Below, piece by piece: positions 46,582 through 55,265 of a DNA stretch of 64,000 nt (its first letter is position 1; each line of letters begins with the position of its first letter). The stretch is from Alphaproteobacteria bacterium. GTDB lineage: Bacteria; Pseudomonadota; Alphaproteobacteria; Sphingomonadales; Sphingomonadaceae. The DNA is taken from the NCBI GenBank assembly GCA_019239415.1, contig JAFAZW010000001.1, positions 62,001 through 126,000 on the forward strand, read 5' to 3'. A model generated the notes under the pieces. It was not told the origin of the DNA. It did no database searches and saw nothing but the letters and a program-made list of their open reading frames with translations. The translations under genes and the position numbers were made by a program.

Positions 46582-47052
46582 ATGACCGACGCGCGTCTTC
46601 GCCGGCAGCGCGCCATCGCGGATCTGCTGCGCCGCGAGCCGATCGGGAGCCAGGAGGAGGTGACGGCGCGCCTTGCCGACGCCGGCTATGAGGTGACGCA
46701 GGCGACGGTGTCGCGCGACCTCGAGCAGCTGGGCGCGGTCAAGGTGAAGCGCGGCGGCACGCTCCGCTACCGCCTCCCCGAGGAGATCGGCGACAGCGAC
46801 TGGGCCGCCTCGCGCCTCGGCCGCATCCTCGCCGAATGGGTGCTGTCGATCGAGACGTCGGGCCACATGCTCGTCCTCAAGACGCCGCCCGGCTCCGCCC
46901 ATATCGTCGGCGTCGCGCTCGACCAGGCGAAGCTGCCCGAAGTCGCCGGTACGATCTGCGGCGACGACACATTGTTCGTCGCCCTCGCCGACGAGGTCGT
47001 GCCGGGCATGATGGCCCGCGATTTCCGCAAGCTGATCCAGGAACCCAAATGA
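46582..47052 (+). CDS. argR: Arginine repressor
   Basis: A 156-residue protein. The N-terminal winged helix has [20 protein letters not shown] and [16 protein letters not shown], the classic ArgR recognition segment (ATVSRDL). The C-terminal hexamerisation and arginine-binding domain has [20 protein letters not shown] and [13 protein letters not shown] with the conserved GDDT. It binds ARG boxes when arginine is high, so it probably regulates this cluster through the palindrome at 42211. The stop overlaps the argG start (ATGA). Confidence 0.95.
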   Translation: MTDARLRRQRAIADLLRREPIGSQEEVTARLADAGYEVTQATVSRDLEQLGAVKVKRGGTLRYRLPEEIGDSDWAASRLGRILAEWVLSIETSGHMLVLKTPPGSAHIVGVALDQAKLPEVAGTICGDDTLFVALADEVVPGMMARDFRKLIQEPK

Positions 47053-48266
47053 CCCAGACTCCGCCGAAGAAGGTGGTGCTCGCTTATTCCGGCGGGCTCG
47101 ACACCTCGATCATCCTCAAATGGCTGCAGACCGAATATGGCGCCGAGGTGGTGACCTTCACCGCCGACCTCGGCCAGGGCGAGGAGGTCGAGCCGGCGCG
47201 GCGCAAGGCGGAGATGCTCGGCATCAGGCCCGAGAACATCTTCATCGAGGACCTCAGGGAGGAGTTCGTCCGCGACTACGTCTTCCCGATGTTCCGGGCG
47301 AACACCGTCTACGAGGGCCAATACCTCCTCGGCACCTCGATCGCGCGGCCGCTCATCGCCAAGAAGCAGATCGAGATCGCGCGGAACGTGGGCGCCGACG
47401 CGGTCTGCCACGGCGCGACCGGCAAGGGGAACGACCAGGTCCGCTTCGAGCTCGGTTATTATGCGCTCGAGCCCGACATCCGCGTCGTGGCCCCGTGGCG
47501 CGAATGGGAGTTCGGGAGCCGCGAGGCCTTGCTCGACTTCGCCGAGAAGAACCAGATCCCCATCGCCAAGGACAAGAGAGGCGAGGCGCCCTTCTCGATC
47601 GACGCCAACCTGCTGCACTCCTCGTCCGAGGGGAAGGTGCTGGAGGACCCGGCGATCGAGGCGCCGGAATATGTCCACCAGCGCACCATTTCGCCGGAGG
47701 AAGCGCCGGACAAGGCGACGGTGATCACGATCGGCTTCGAGCGGGGCGATGCGGTGTCGATCGACGGCGCGGCGCTGTCGCCGGCGGCCCTGCTGACCAG
47801 GCTCAACCAGCTCGGCCACGACAACGGGATCGGCCGGCTCGACCTCGTCGAGAACCGCTTCGTCGGCATGAAGTCGCGCGGGGTCTACGAGACGCCGGGG
47901 GGGACGATCCTGCTGGCGGCGCACCGCGGCATCGAGTCGATCACGCTCGACCGCGGCGCGATGCACCTCAAGGACGAGCTGATGCCGCGCTATGCCGAGC
48001 TCATCTACAATGGCTTCTGGTTCGCGCCCGAGCGCGAGATGCTGCAGGCGGCGATCGACCATTCGCAGGCCAATGTGACGGGCATCGTGCGGGTCAAGCT
48101 CTACAAGGGCAATGCGACGGTGATCGGGCGCGAGAGCGGGCAAGCGCTGTACGACCAGGACCTGGTGACGTTCGAGGAGGGCTCCGGCTCCTACGACCAG
48201 CGCGACGCGGCGGGGTTCATCAAGCTGAACGCGCTGCGGCTGAGGATCGGCGCGCGGCGACGCTGA
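47049..48266 (+). CDS. argG: Argininosuccinate synthase
   Basis: A 405-residue protein. [18 protein letters not shown] is the ATP-pyrophosphatase motif; [19 protein letters not shown] and [19 protein letters not shown] are also diagnostic. It joins citrulline and aspartate to argininosuccinate with ATP. The expected length is about 400-410. The 4-bp overlap with argR indicates a single transcript for argR-argG. argH is not in the window. Confidence 0.97.
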   Translation: MTQTPPKKVVLAYSGGLDTSIILKWLQTEYGAEVVTFTADLGQGEEVEPARRKAEMLGIRPENIFIEDLREEFVRDYVFPMFRANTVYEGQYLLGTSIARPLIAKKQIEIARNVGADAVCHGATGKGNDQVRFELGYYALEPDIRVVAPWREWEFGSREALLDFAEKNQIPIAKDKRGEAPFSIDANLLHSSSEGKVLEDPAIEAPEYVHQRTISPEEAPDKATVITIGFERGDAVSIDGAALSPAALLTRLNQLGHDNGIGRLDLVENRFVGMKSRGVYETPGGTILLAAHRGIESITLDRGAMHLKDELMPRYAELIYNGFWFAPEREMLQAAIDHSQANVTGIVRVKLYKGNATVIGRESGQALYDQDLVTFEEGSGSYDQRDAAGFIKLNALRLRIGARRR

Positions 48267-48276
48267 TCGGCGGATT

Positions 48277-48313
48277 GGGGACACGTACCTTTCGCCGAAA
48301 GGTTCGTGTCCCC
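48277..48313. repeat. GGGGACACG palindrome between convergent argG and lolD
   Basis: GGGGACACGTACCTTTCG, then CGAAAGGTTCGTGTCCCC. The stem is strong and could terminate both transcripts. Confidence 0.85.
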
Positions 48314-48316
48314 TTC

Positions 48317-48991
48317 TTACTCCAGCCTCCCCTCGTGGAGGCGCAGGACGCGGTCCATGCGGGCGGCGATGCGCTCGTTGTGGGTGGCGACGAGGGCGGC
48401 GCTGCCTTCGCCGCGGACGAGCTGGAGGAACTCGGCGAAGACGATGTCGGCGGTGGCTTCGTCGAGATTGCCGGTCGGCTCGTCGGCAAGCACGAGGAGC
48501 GGACGGTTGGCGATGGCCCGGGCGACGGCGACCCGCTGCTGCTCCCCGCCGGACAGCTTGGACGGGCGGTGGGTCAGTCGTTCGCCGAGGCCGAGCGCCC
48601 CGAGCAGCTCGGCGGCGCGAGCGCGCGCCGCGGCGGTCTCGGCGCCGCGGATGAGCTGCGGGATGACGACATTCTCCTGCGCCGAGAAATCGGGCAGCAG
48701 GTGGTGGAACTGGTAGACGAAGCCCAAGGCATCGCGGCGCAGGCGCGTGCGGCCGTCATTGTCGAGGCTGGCCGCTTCCTCGCCGGCGATGCGGATCGAC
48801 CCTTCGAAGCCGCCTTCGAGGAGGCCGACCGCCTGGAGCAGGGTCGACTTGCCCGAGCCCGAGGGGCCGAGCAGCGCGACGATCTCGCCGGCCCCGACGT
48901 CGAGGTCGATGCCGCGTAGCACGTCGATGCGCACCCCGCCCTGCTCGAAGCTGCGCTCGAGGCCGCGGACGGCGAGGATGGGGGACGTCAT
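48317..48991 (-). CDS. lolD: Lipoprotein-releasing ABC transporter ATPase LolD
   Basis: A 224-residue ATPase. Walker [14 protein letters not shown]-loop [16 protein letters not shown] (LolD-type 'HHLLP'), signature [14 protein letters not shown], Walker [14 protein letters not shown] and the switch His in VATHNERIA. It powers release of outer-membrane lipoproteins from the inner membrane to LolA. It follows the permease gene on the minus strand, with a 99-nt gap that contains a palindrome. Confidence 0.94.
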   Translation of the reverse strand: MTSPILAVRGLERSFEQGGVRIDVLRGIDLDVGAGEIVALLGPSGSGKSTLLQAVGLLEGGFEGSIRIAGEEAASLDNDGRTRLRRDALGFVYQFHHLLPDFSAQENVVIPQLIRGAETAAARARAAELLGALGLGERLTHRPSKLSGGEQQRVAVARAIANRPLLVLADEPTGNLDEATADIVFAEFLQLVRGEGSAALVATHNERIAARMDRVLRLHEGRLE

Positions 48992-49009
48992 GGGCGTGCG
49001 CTCCCCACG

Positions 49010-49047
49010 GGGGACACGTACTTTTTCGCGAAAAAGTACGTGTCCCC
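49010..49047. repeat. GGGGACACGTAC palindrome between lolC/E and lolD
   Basis: GGGGACACGTACTTTTTC then GCGAAAAAGTACGTGTCCCC, a nearly perfect 18-bp inverted repeat, within the lol operon. Confidence 0.87.
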
Positions 49048-49090
49048 GATCCAGTCCCCCTCCCCGTTCCGGGGAGGAGCTTCGGCGCCG

Positions 49091-50341
49091 CTACTCATAG
49101 CGCAGCACCTGGACCGGGTCGGTGCTGGCCGCCTTCCACGCCGGGTAGAGGGTGGCGAGGAAGCTGAACGCGAGGGCCATGACGACGATGATCGCGACCT
49201 CGACCGGATCGGGCTTGGACGGGAGCTCGGTCAGGAAGCGGACCGACGGGTCCCACAGGTTCTGGCCGCTCACCGCCTGGATCGCGTCGACCAGGCCCTG
49301 GCGGAAATAGAGGAAGACGGCGCCGAGGATCAGGCCGGCGACGATGCCGAGCACGCCGATCGTCACCCCCACCGTCATGAACACCTTGAGCAACGCGCGG
49401 CGGCTCGCGCCCATCGTGCGCAGGATGGCGATGTCGCGGGTCTTGGCGCGCACCAGCATGATCAGCGAGGAGAGGATGTTGAACACGGCGACGAGGATGA
49501 TGATCGAGAGGATGACGAACATCACGACCCGCTCGACCTCCAGCGCCTGGAAGAGCGAGCTGTTCTGCGAGCGCCAGTCGCTGAGGAAGGCGCGGCCCTG
49601 GAGGCGCGCGGCGAGCGGGTGGAGGATCTCGCCGACGCGATCGGCATCGACGGTCTGCAGCTCGACGACCGAGACGTCGTCGCCCATCATCAGCAGGGTC
49701 TGGGCGTCCTGCATCGGCATGATCACGAATGCCTTGTCGTAATCGTAGACGCCGACCTCGAAGATCGCGCCGATCCGGTAGGAGACGATGCGCGGGACGG
49801 TGCCGAACGGCGTCGCCGGCCCTTCCGGGCTGATCAGGCTGATCTGGCCGCCGACGCTGGCGCCCAGCGCCTCCGCGAGGCGGGCGCCGATGGCGACATT
49901 GCCCGAGCCGGGCGTGACCGAGGCGAGCGCGCCCTGCGTCACCTTGCCCTGCAGGACGGGATTGTGGGCGATGTCGCGCGGCAGCATGCCGCGGATCAGC
50001 ACGCCTTCGACGCGGCCGTTGTAGCTCCCCATCAGCGGCTGCTCGACGAGCGGCGTGGCGGAGACGACGCCTTGGGTGCGCTGCGCCTCGGCGAGCACCT
50101 GCCGCCAGTCGGCGAGGCGGCCGCCATAGCTCTGGACGACGGCGTGGCCGTTCAAGCCGATGATCTTGTCGAACAGCTCGGCGCGGAAGCCGTTCATCAC
50201 GCTCATCACGACGATGAGCGCGGCGACGCCGAGCATCACCGCGGCGAGGCTGATCGCCGCGACGAGGAAGATGAACCCCTCGCCCTTGCCCGGCAGCAGA
50301 TAGCGCCGCGCGATCATCCGCTCGTAGCGGTTGAGGATCAT
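49091..50341 (-). CDS. Lipoprotein-releasing ABC transporter permease (LolC/LolE family)
   Basis: A 416-residue MacB/FtsX-type permease. Helix 1 (FIFLVAAISLAAVMLGVAALIVV, about 24-46) precedes VMSVMNGFRAELFDKIIGLN. A large periplasmic domain follows (50-260). Three C-terminal helices include VVMFVILSIIILVAVFNILS, VGVTIGVLGIVAGLILGAVF and VAIIVVMALAFSFLATLYPA. It works with LolD. Whether it is LolC, LolE or a single LolF-like protein cannot be told from the sequence; only one permease gene is present here. Confidence 0.92.
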   Translation of the reverse strand: MILNRYERMIARRYLLPGKGEGFIFLVAAISLAAVMLGVAALIVVMSVMNGFRAELFDKIIGLNGHAVVQSYGGRLADWRQVLAEAQRTQGVVSATPLVEQPLMGSYNGRVEGVLIRGMLPRDIAHNPVLQGKVTQGALASVTPGSGNVAIGARLAEALGASVGGQISLISPEGPATPFGTVPRIVSYRIGAIFEVGVYDYDKAFVIMPMQDAQTLLMMGDDVSVVELQTVDADRVGEILHPLAARLQGRAFLSDWRSQNSSLFQALEVERVVMFVILSIIILVAVFNILSSLIMLVRAKTRDIAILRTMGASRRALLKVFMTVGVTIGVLGIVAGLILGAVFLYFRQGLVDAIQAVSGQNLWDPSVRFLTELPSKPDPVEVAIIVVMALAFSFLATLYPAWKAASTDPVQVLRYE

Positions 50342-50358
50342 GACGGCCCCAACAGGCC

Positions 50359-50441
50359 GTCACCCCGGCGGAGGCCGGGGTCCCAGCTCATCTGGCAGAG
50401 CCTATTTCTCGCTGGGATCCCGGCCTTCGCCGGGATGACGG
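50359..50441. repeat. CCCGGC-type inverted REP pair between proS and lolC/E
   Basis: CGTCACCCCGGCGGAGGCCG ... GATCCCGGCCTTCGCCGGGA then TGACGG. Confidence 0.87.
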
Positions 50442-50447
50442 AGATGT

Positions 50448-51770
50448 TCATCCCGCCAGCCTCGCCAGCGCGCTTTCGGCGCTGAGCTCCTCGCGTTCGC
50501 CGGTGGCGCGGCGCTTCAGCTCGACGACGCCGCGCTCCAGCCCCTTGGGACCGACGATGAGCTGCCAGGGGAGACCGATCAGGTCCATGGTCGCGAACTT
50601 GGCGCCGCCGCGCTCGTCGCGGTCGTCGTAGAGCGTGTCGATTCCCGCGATCCCGAGCTTGCCATAGAGTTCGTCCGCCGCGGCGGCGCAGCGGGGATCG
50701 TCGGCGCGCATGTTGATGAGGCCGACCTTGAACGGCGCCACCGCCTCGGGCCAGACGATGCCTGCCGCATCGTGGCTCGCCTCGATGAGGGCGCCGACGA
50801 GGCGGGAGACGCCGATGCCGTAGCTCCCCATTTCGGGGTGGACCTGGCCGCCGTCCGGCATCTGGACGATCATGTTCATCGCCTTGGTATATTTGGTGCC
50901 GAAGTAGAAGATGTGGCCGACCTCGATGCCCCGGGACGTTCGGAGGTCGGCGCCGGCGGCCTGCTCCCGCGCGTCGTCGCGCTTCTCGTCGGTGGCGGCG
51001 TAATCGTTCGTCAGGCCGGCGACGAAGGCCTGCAGCGCCGCCGCATCGTTCGCATCGACCCCTTCCGCCTCGGCCGCGCGGTCCGCCTCCCATGCCTTGT
51101 GGTAGAAGACCTCGCTCTCGCCGGACGGCGCGAGGATGATGAATTCGTGGCTCAAGTCGCCACCGATCGGACCGGTGTCGGCCTGCATCGGGATGGCGGT
51201 GAGGCCCATCCGCGCGAAGGTTCTCAAGTAGGCGATGAACATGCGGTTGTAGCTGTGGCGGGCGCCCGCCTCGTCGAGGTCGAACGAGTAGGCGTCCTTC
51301 ATCAGGAACTCGCGGCCGCGCATCACGCCGAAGCGGGGACGGACCTCGTCGCGGAACTTCCACTGAATGTGGTAGAGGATGCGCGGCAGGTCGCGGTAGC
51401 TCTTGACCGCGTCGCGGAACAGCGCGGTGATCATCTCCTCGTTGGTCGGGCCGTAGAGCATCTCGCGGCCGTGCCGGTCGGCGATGCGCAGCATCTCGGG
51501 GCCGTAGGCGTCGTAGCGCTCGCTCTCGCGCCACAGGTCGGCCGACTGGATGGTCGGCATCAGCATCTCGAGTGCGCCGGCGCGGTCCTGCTCCTCGCGC
51601 ACGATCCGCTCGATATTGGCGAGGACGCGCTTGCCCAGCGGCAGCCAGGCGTAGATGCCGGCGGCGGTCTGGCGGACGAGACCGGCGCGCAGCATGAGCT
51701 GGTGGCTCACGATCTGGGCGTCGGCCGGCGTCTCCTTGGTGACGGGGAGGAAGTAGCGGGTAAGGCGCAT
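50448..51770 (-). CDS. proS: Prolyl-tRNA synthetase (short alphaproteobacterial form)
   Basis: A 440-residue class II synthetase. Motif 2 is [20 protein letters not shown] and motif 3 [29 protein letters not shown] is the TNEE segment. The cis-editing insertion domain of E. coli ProS (572 aa) is missing, as in other alphaproteobacteria. It charges tRNA-Pro. The start [20 protein letters not shown] is the normal N-terminus; in-frame sequence upstream runs into an inverted-repeat region and is rejected. Confidence 0.95.
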   Translation of the reverse strand: MRLTRYFLPVTKETPADAQIVSHQLMLRAGLVRQTAAGIYAWLPLGKRVLANIERIVREEQDRAGALEMLMPTIQSADLWRESERYDAYGPEMLRIADRHGREMLYGPTNEEMITALFRDAVKSYRDLPRILYHIQWKFRDEVRPRFGVMRGREFLMKDAYSFDLDEAGARHSYNRMFIAYLRTFARMGLTAIPMQADTGPIGGDLSHEFIILAPSGESEVFYHKAWEADRAAEAEGVDANDAAALQAFVAGLTNDYAATDEKRDDAREQAAGADLRTSRGIEVGHIFYFGTKYTKAMNMIVQMPDGGQVHPEMGSYGIGVSRLVGALIEASHDAAGIVWPEAVAPFKVGLINMRADDPRCAAAADELYGKLGIAGIDTLYDDRDERGGAKFATMDLIGLPWQLIVGPKGLERGVVELKRRATGEREELSAESALARLAG

Positions 51771-51850
51771 AGGGGCGGCGGAGTTCCTCAGGCGGGGCGG
51801 TCGTGCTGAGCCTCTACGGAGCGGGCGCGGGCGTGGCAACTGTGGGGGCC

Positions 51851-51950
51851 GGGGACTGGGGACTGGGGACTGGGGACTGAATGGCCGTAGGGGCTCCGAT
51901 GCAGCGCACACCGCGACGCCCCAGTCCCCAGTCCCCAGTCCCCAGTCCCC
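51851..51950. repeat. Inverted array of 7-bp units (4 x GGGGACT facing 4 x AGTCCCC)
   Basis: Four tandem GGGGACT at 51851-51878 and four tandem AGTCCCC at 51923-51950, separated by 44 bp. They could pair over 28 bases. Confidence 0.9.
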
Positions 51951-52170
51951 GTCTGTGTCTCCGCCGCCACAGGGTGGGAGCAAAAGGGCACAAGTCCTTG
52001 ATTAGGCCGTGACAGGCGGCGCCGCGCGGTCCTAGCACAGGGCCCACGAAGCGAGGGTTCAAGCCCCGGTTCGGGGAGGCTTCACGCCCCGCGCCGCCAA
52101 GCGAGGTGGCGGCGCGCGCGGGCGGAAGACTCATACAAGGGGGTTGACGGCTGCAAAGCGCGTCACACGG

Positions 52171-52204
52171 GTGCCCGGGCAGCAATGCCCGGGCACTTGG
52201 CTTT
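52171..52204 (+). terminator. Rho-independent terminator-like hairpin with GCAA loop
   Basis: GTGCCCGGGCA, loop GCAA, TGCCCGGGCAC: 11 perfect base pairs, then TTGGCTTTT. No plus-strand gene lies just upstream, so the transcript it would end is unknown. Confidence 0.55.
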
Positions 52205-52468
52205 TCAGGGCAGGCGAACGCGGTGGGTCGGCGTGGACCGCGGAGGCGGGGCGGTACCGGGCGACCGGGCGTGCTCGCCGGGCCGCTGCGCGGCGACTGT
52301 CGGGCCAGCCGGCAAGTGGAGCGTTCCTTACCGGCGGCCCGAACCGGTCTGCGCGGCGCCAAGCCCGCGCAATTCCCCCTCATGAACGACGGGTGCGGGA
52401 AGATCCTTTCGTGTCCCTTCCTCGCGCCGATCTGCTAAGAGACCCGACGTGGACGGAAAGACCCGAAG

Positions 52469-52834
52469 ATGAGCAGCGATGCCCTGCTCGCCCGCTACCC
52501 CCCGGCGGTCGCCGAGACGGCGGCCGCGGTGCGCCGCACGCTGCTCGACGTCTTCCCCGCCATCGAGGAAACGCCCGACGAGAGCGCGGGAGTCATCGGC
52601 TATGGCGACGGCCCGGGCTACAAGGGCCTCGTCGCGACCATCATCCTGTCGAAGAAGGGCGTGAAGCTCGGCCTCTCGGGCGGCGCCTCTCTCCCCGACC
52701 CGGACGGCCTCCTCGCCGGCAGCGGCAAGGTCCACCGCTATGTCGAGATGGCATGCCCCGCCGACGCCGACCGCCCGGCGCTGCGCCGGCTGATCGAGGC
52801 GGCAAGGGCGGTGCGCGCGGCGCGCGGCGGGTGA
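52469..52834 (+). CDS. DUF1801 (YdhG-like) domain protein
   Basis: A 121-residue protein. GVIGYGDGPGYKGLVATIIL and SKKGVKLGLSGGASLPDPDG with GSGKVHRYVEM fit the DUF1801 fold, a small family of unknown function. ACGGAAAGACCCGAAG precedes the ATG. It stands alone between a long non-coding region and a GC-rich gap. Confidence 0.82.
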   Translation: MSSDALLARYPPAVAETAAAVRRTLLDVFPAIEETPDESAGVIGYGDGPGYKGLVATIILSKKGVKLGLSGGASLPDPDGLLAGSGKVHRYVEMACPADADRPALRRLIEAARAVRAARGG

Positions 52835-53216
52835 GGAGCCGCGGCGCCGCAAAGGCCGTCCAGCGGCGCGTCAGGCCGGGGCGGGTGTCTTGGCGGGAGC
52901 GCACGGCGCCGCCGACCCTGGACTTCGCGCCGGCGCGCCGCGGGATCGTCGAGGGCGGCGGCACGGCGGCGGGGCGCTGCCGTCAGAGCCTGGCGCCGGA
53001 GGCGCTGAGCCTGGCGCGGCTGGCGGCGCGGACGGAGGCGTGCCGCACGGCGCACGGCGCCTCCCCTCCCCGCCCCGGACCGCATGATACGCGCGCCCCG
53101 GCCACGCCATTCGCATCGGCGAGGCCGGCGGCCCGCGCGCTCCTGTCGGGTGCGTGGTCCGCTTTGCGGTGGAGGTGCGGCGGCAGCGCCGACCGGCGCC
53201 GGCGGCCGCGGGGCGC
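52835..53216. other. Very GC-rich region without a convincing gene
   Basis: About 380 bases, well over 75% G+C by eye. Frames are open on both strands (for example minus-strand frames reaching 53610), but none gives a recognisable domain or a good ribosome-binding site. Confidence 0.45.
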
Positions 53217-53618
53217 TCAGGTCGCGCAGCGCGCCGGGCGGGCGGGGCGCGGGAGGGGCCACACGCCCTCGCAGGTCCACAGATAGGAGCGGAGCGCCTC
53301 GTGCGTCTCGGCGGTGAGGCCGATGTAGCGCAGGCGGCAGTCGTCGGGATCGGACGAGCGCGCGGCGAGCCCGCGTTCGAGCAGGGCCAGGATCCAGCGG
53401 TGGGCGGTGGTGGCGGGCACCGGCGCCTCGGAGCAGAGCGTCGAGACGGTGACGCGCCGCCCCTCCTCCTCGGCGACGAACAGCAGCAGCAGCAGGTCCC
53501 AGGCCGGATCGGAAAACAGCGTCTCCCCGAAGATCCGCTCCCGCTGCCGCCGCTGCGCGATCCGCTGCCGCGCCAGCGCCCCCTCGAGCGAGAGGCTGCG
53601 GGAGGCGCAATGCTTCAC
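53217..53618 (-). CDS. MarR-like winged-helix protein flanking the quorum-sensing genes
   Basis: A 133-residue protein from a GTG at 53618 (site weak). FSDPAWDLLLLLFVAEEEGR, VTVSTLCSEAPVPATTAHRW and LRYIGLTAETHEALRSYL make a winged helix of the MarR type. It is clearly related to the protein at 55385-55936 (FADPSWDLLLEVYAAQ, LSACVPPSIAQRRSRDL). It lies 21 nt after the dioxygenase stop, so it may be the last gene of the luxI transcript. GC content is back to the chromosomal level here. Confidence 0.75.
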   Translation of the reverse strand: MKHCASRSLSLEGALARQRIAQRRQRERIFGETLFSDPAWDLLLLLFVAEEEGRRVTVSTLCSEAPVPATTAHRWILALLERGLAARSSDPDDCRLRYIGLTAETHEALRSYLWTCEGVWPLPRPARPARCAT

Positions 53619-53639
53619 GGGCGGGCGGGCATGCCGGCG

Positions 53640-54548
53640 CTAGACCAGGCGCGGCTTACGGTGTTCGAAATAATAGTCGATCGCCTCGACCTGGTCGGGA
53701 CGGAAGGCGTCGACAAATCCGAAATAGTCGGGGACGTGCTCATCGAGGAGCACAGAGGGGCTTTGCCCATCAAAATTGTTGAGGTTTGAGGGAAGCTGCT
53801 TGTAACCGACCAACTCCGCCAGCTCCTGCGAGAATTCCCGTGCGATGTGTGGTGGGTATGAGAGCATTTGGTTCTCGTACGGCTTCAACCAGCTCAAGCT
53901 ATAGCCCACGGCGAGCGCGCGTCGGATCTCCTCGCTCTCGTTCGCGCCTTGCCCATGAAGCGTCGAGCCGAGAAAGATCAGCACATCGCCTACCTCCATC
54001 TCGACAGCAATGGCGCGATCATCGGAAACGTATTCACCTATGTTCGCACGATGACTACCCTTCCATACTAGCGTCGCGCCGTTCTCGCGCGAGAAACGAC
54101 TCAGAGGCCAAATGGCATTGACCATATACTCCACCTCACCCTTTGCACCGTTCCACATGTCCTGGTCCCGATGCGGCAGCTGGGCAGGAGCCCCAGGGTG
54201 TACGGCGATCCCTTGGGTGAGATTCAACTGGATACTATCGCACCAAGGAAGCAGCACGCGCTCCGCGATGCCGAGCACGGTCGGACTCTGGATCAAGGTC
54301 CTCGCGTGATCGGACCGGAGGAGCACTCGGCCAAAGCGAACGGTTCGCTCTCCCGAAAAATTCCCCCGGCTAAACGGTGTCTGCGCAAAGCAATTGGCGA
54401 AGTCGCCATCGAGCGAGTGGATAAGGTCGGGGTCCGCGGCGCTCGGTACTACGACGAAGCCTTGGTCGAGTAGCAGAGCGGAATAGCGCTCGACGTTCGC
54501 TTCCATCGTTAGCGGATTAGGCTGGGTGGCCAAGTCTCGTCCCCTCAC
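53640..54548 (-). CDS. Phytanoyl-CoA dioxygenase (PhyH) family protein coupled to luxI
   Basis: A 302-residue Fe(II)/2-oxoglutarate oxygenase. Iron ligands: H and D in QLPHRDQDMW (about 137-146) and the distal His in STLHGQGANESE; the 2OG arginine is in RRALAVGYSLSW. The GTG start overlaps the luxI stop (GTGA), so translation is coupled; an ATG 14 codons in is an alternative. A phyH gene next to luxI is known from Sphingomonadaceae. Modification of the acyl-homoserine lactone or its precursor is an attractive inference, with no direct proof. Base composition is distinctly lower in GC than neighbours. Confidence 0.88.
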   Translation of the reverse strand: MRGRDLATQPNPLTMEANVERYSALLLDQGFVVVPSAADPDLIHSLDGDFANCFAQTPFSRGNFSGERTVRFGRVLLRSDHARTLIQSPTVLGIAERVLLPWCDSIQLNLTQGIAVHPGAPAQLPHRDQDMWNGAKGEVEYMVNAIWPLSRFSRENGATLVWKGSHRANIGEYVSDDRAIAVEMEVGDVLIFLGSTLHGQGANESEEIRRALAVGYSLSWLKPYENQMLSYPPHIAREFSQELAELVGYKQLPSNLNNFDGQSPSVLLDEHVPDYFGFVDAFRPDQVEAIDYYFEHRKPRLV

Positions 54549-55168
54549 GCAGCAAGATCTTCCCGTTCCACCATGCGAAGTACACCCGAGTGGTATTTGC
54601 CTGACGCCTGGAGGCGCCGTATCGTATCGGGCTCGATATGAACCACCAACGCGCCGACCATTGAGCCGCCCAGCATGCGCGGCATTCCCAGTGGCTCACA
54701 CCGCCAACCGGCTGACAGAACTCGGCCTAGCCAGCCGATCTCCGCCACCCCCGTGTAGGCGCGAATACCCGTCAGAAGCGCGTACTCCGTCATCGCGCTC
54801 GCGAGCAGGTTTCGATACACTATCCGCTCCGACCCCCGGTGCCGCGGTGAGAGACACATCCGAGAGATTTCACGAATGTCAGGTCCCGACGGAACAGGAC
54901 CGTCGCACAATTCTGGGAAAAGCGATCCGAGAATGTGCGTTTGATCGGTTCGGAGCAGCCGGAGCGAGGCTAAATGCTCCGACGTTTCTAGGTCCGTGAC
55001 TATGAGGTATTCGGCGGAAGCGTCGTCAAACTGGTCCCGTTCGCGGCGCCCATCGTGCGCAAGGTCCCATTTCAACAAGTCTACGAAAACGGCTTTCCGG
55101 TCCTCGTACATCCTCTGCAACAGCCGCTCATGACTGTTACGATTGCGAGCGGTAACCAGCTCGACCAT
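54545..55168 (-). CDS. LuxI-family acyl-homoserine lactone synthase
   Basis: A 207-residue protein from the ATG at 55168 (AGGGAGGGGCTCCC upstream; an ATG ten codons earlier lacks a site). The residues invariant in LuxI are present: R, F and W in DRKAVFVDLLKWDL, the acidic pair in ERDQFDD, R in ASLRLLRT, F in ILGSLFPELC, and E and R in DIREISRMCLSP. It should join S-adenosylmethionine with an acyl carrier thioester to make an AHL. Substrate chain length is not predictable. Operon with phyH. Confidence 0.94.
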   Translation of the reverse strand: MVELVTARNRNSHERLLQRMYEDRKAVFVDLLKWDLAHDGRRERDQFDDASAEYLIVTDLETSEHLASLRLLRTDQTHILGSLFPELCDGPVPSGPDIREISRMCLSPRHRGSERIVYRNLLASAMTEYALLTGIRAYTGVAEIGWLGRVLSAGWRCEPLGMPRMLGGSMVGALVVHIEPDTIRRLQASGKYHSGVLRMVEREDLAA

Positions 55169-55265
55169 GGGAGCCCCTCCCTGATTGGCCCCAATCATTA
55201 AGATGACGTCGCCGCCGCACCATCCCTCTTAAGCAGGGGGTGGGGTGGCGCTCGTAGTCCGATGT

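Larger units (their letters stand above)
51771..52468. other. Long non-coding region upstream of proS and of the DUF1801 gene
   Basis: About 700 bases with no supportable protein gene. It holds the GGGGACT inverted array (51851-51950), a strong terminator-like hairpin (52171-52204) and GC-rich stem-forming sequence in between (51980-52140). Promoters of proS (minus) and DUF1801 (plus) should lie here. A small RNA ending at the hairpin is possible but unproven. A tRNA-like GGTTCAAGCCCC occurs near 52063 but no cloverleaf can be built. Confidence 0.5.

Noticed and set aside
51851-51950. Facing 7-bp arrays considered as a CRISPR remnant
   Set aside because: Units are 7 bp, contiguous and without spacers, and no cas gene is present.
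52060-52085. tRNA-like T-arm GGTTCAAGCCCC
   Set aside because: No acceptor stem, D-arm or anticodon arm can be drawn around it on either strand.
52452-52464. GACGGAAAGACCC, identical to a stretch of 23S rRNA
   Set aside because: Only 13 bases match and the flanks are unrelated; it is the leader of the DUF1801 gene.
52738-53610. A 290-codon open frame on the minus strand over the GC-rich gap
   Set aside because: It overlaps the DUF1801 and winged-helix genes out of frame, is Arg/Ala/Pro-rich, and shows no domain; long open frames are expected by chance at this GC content.
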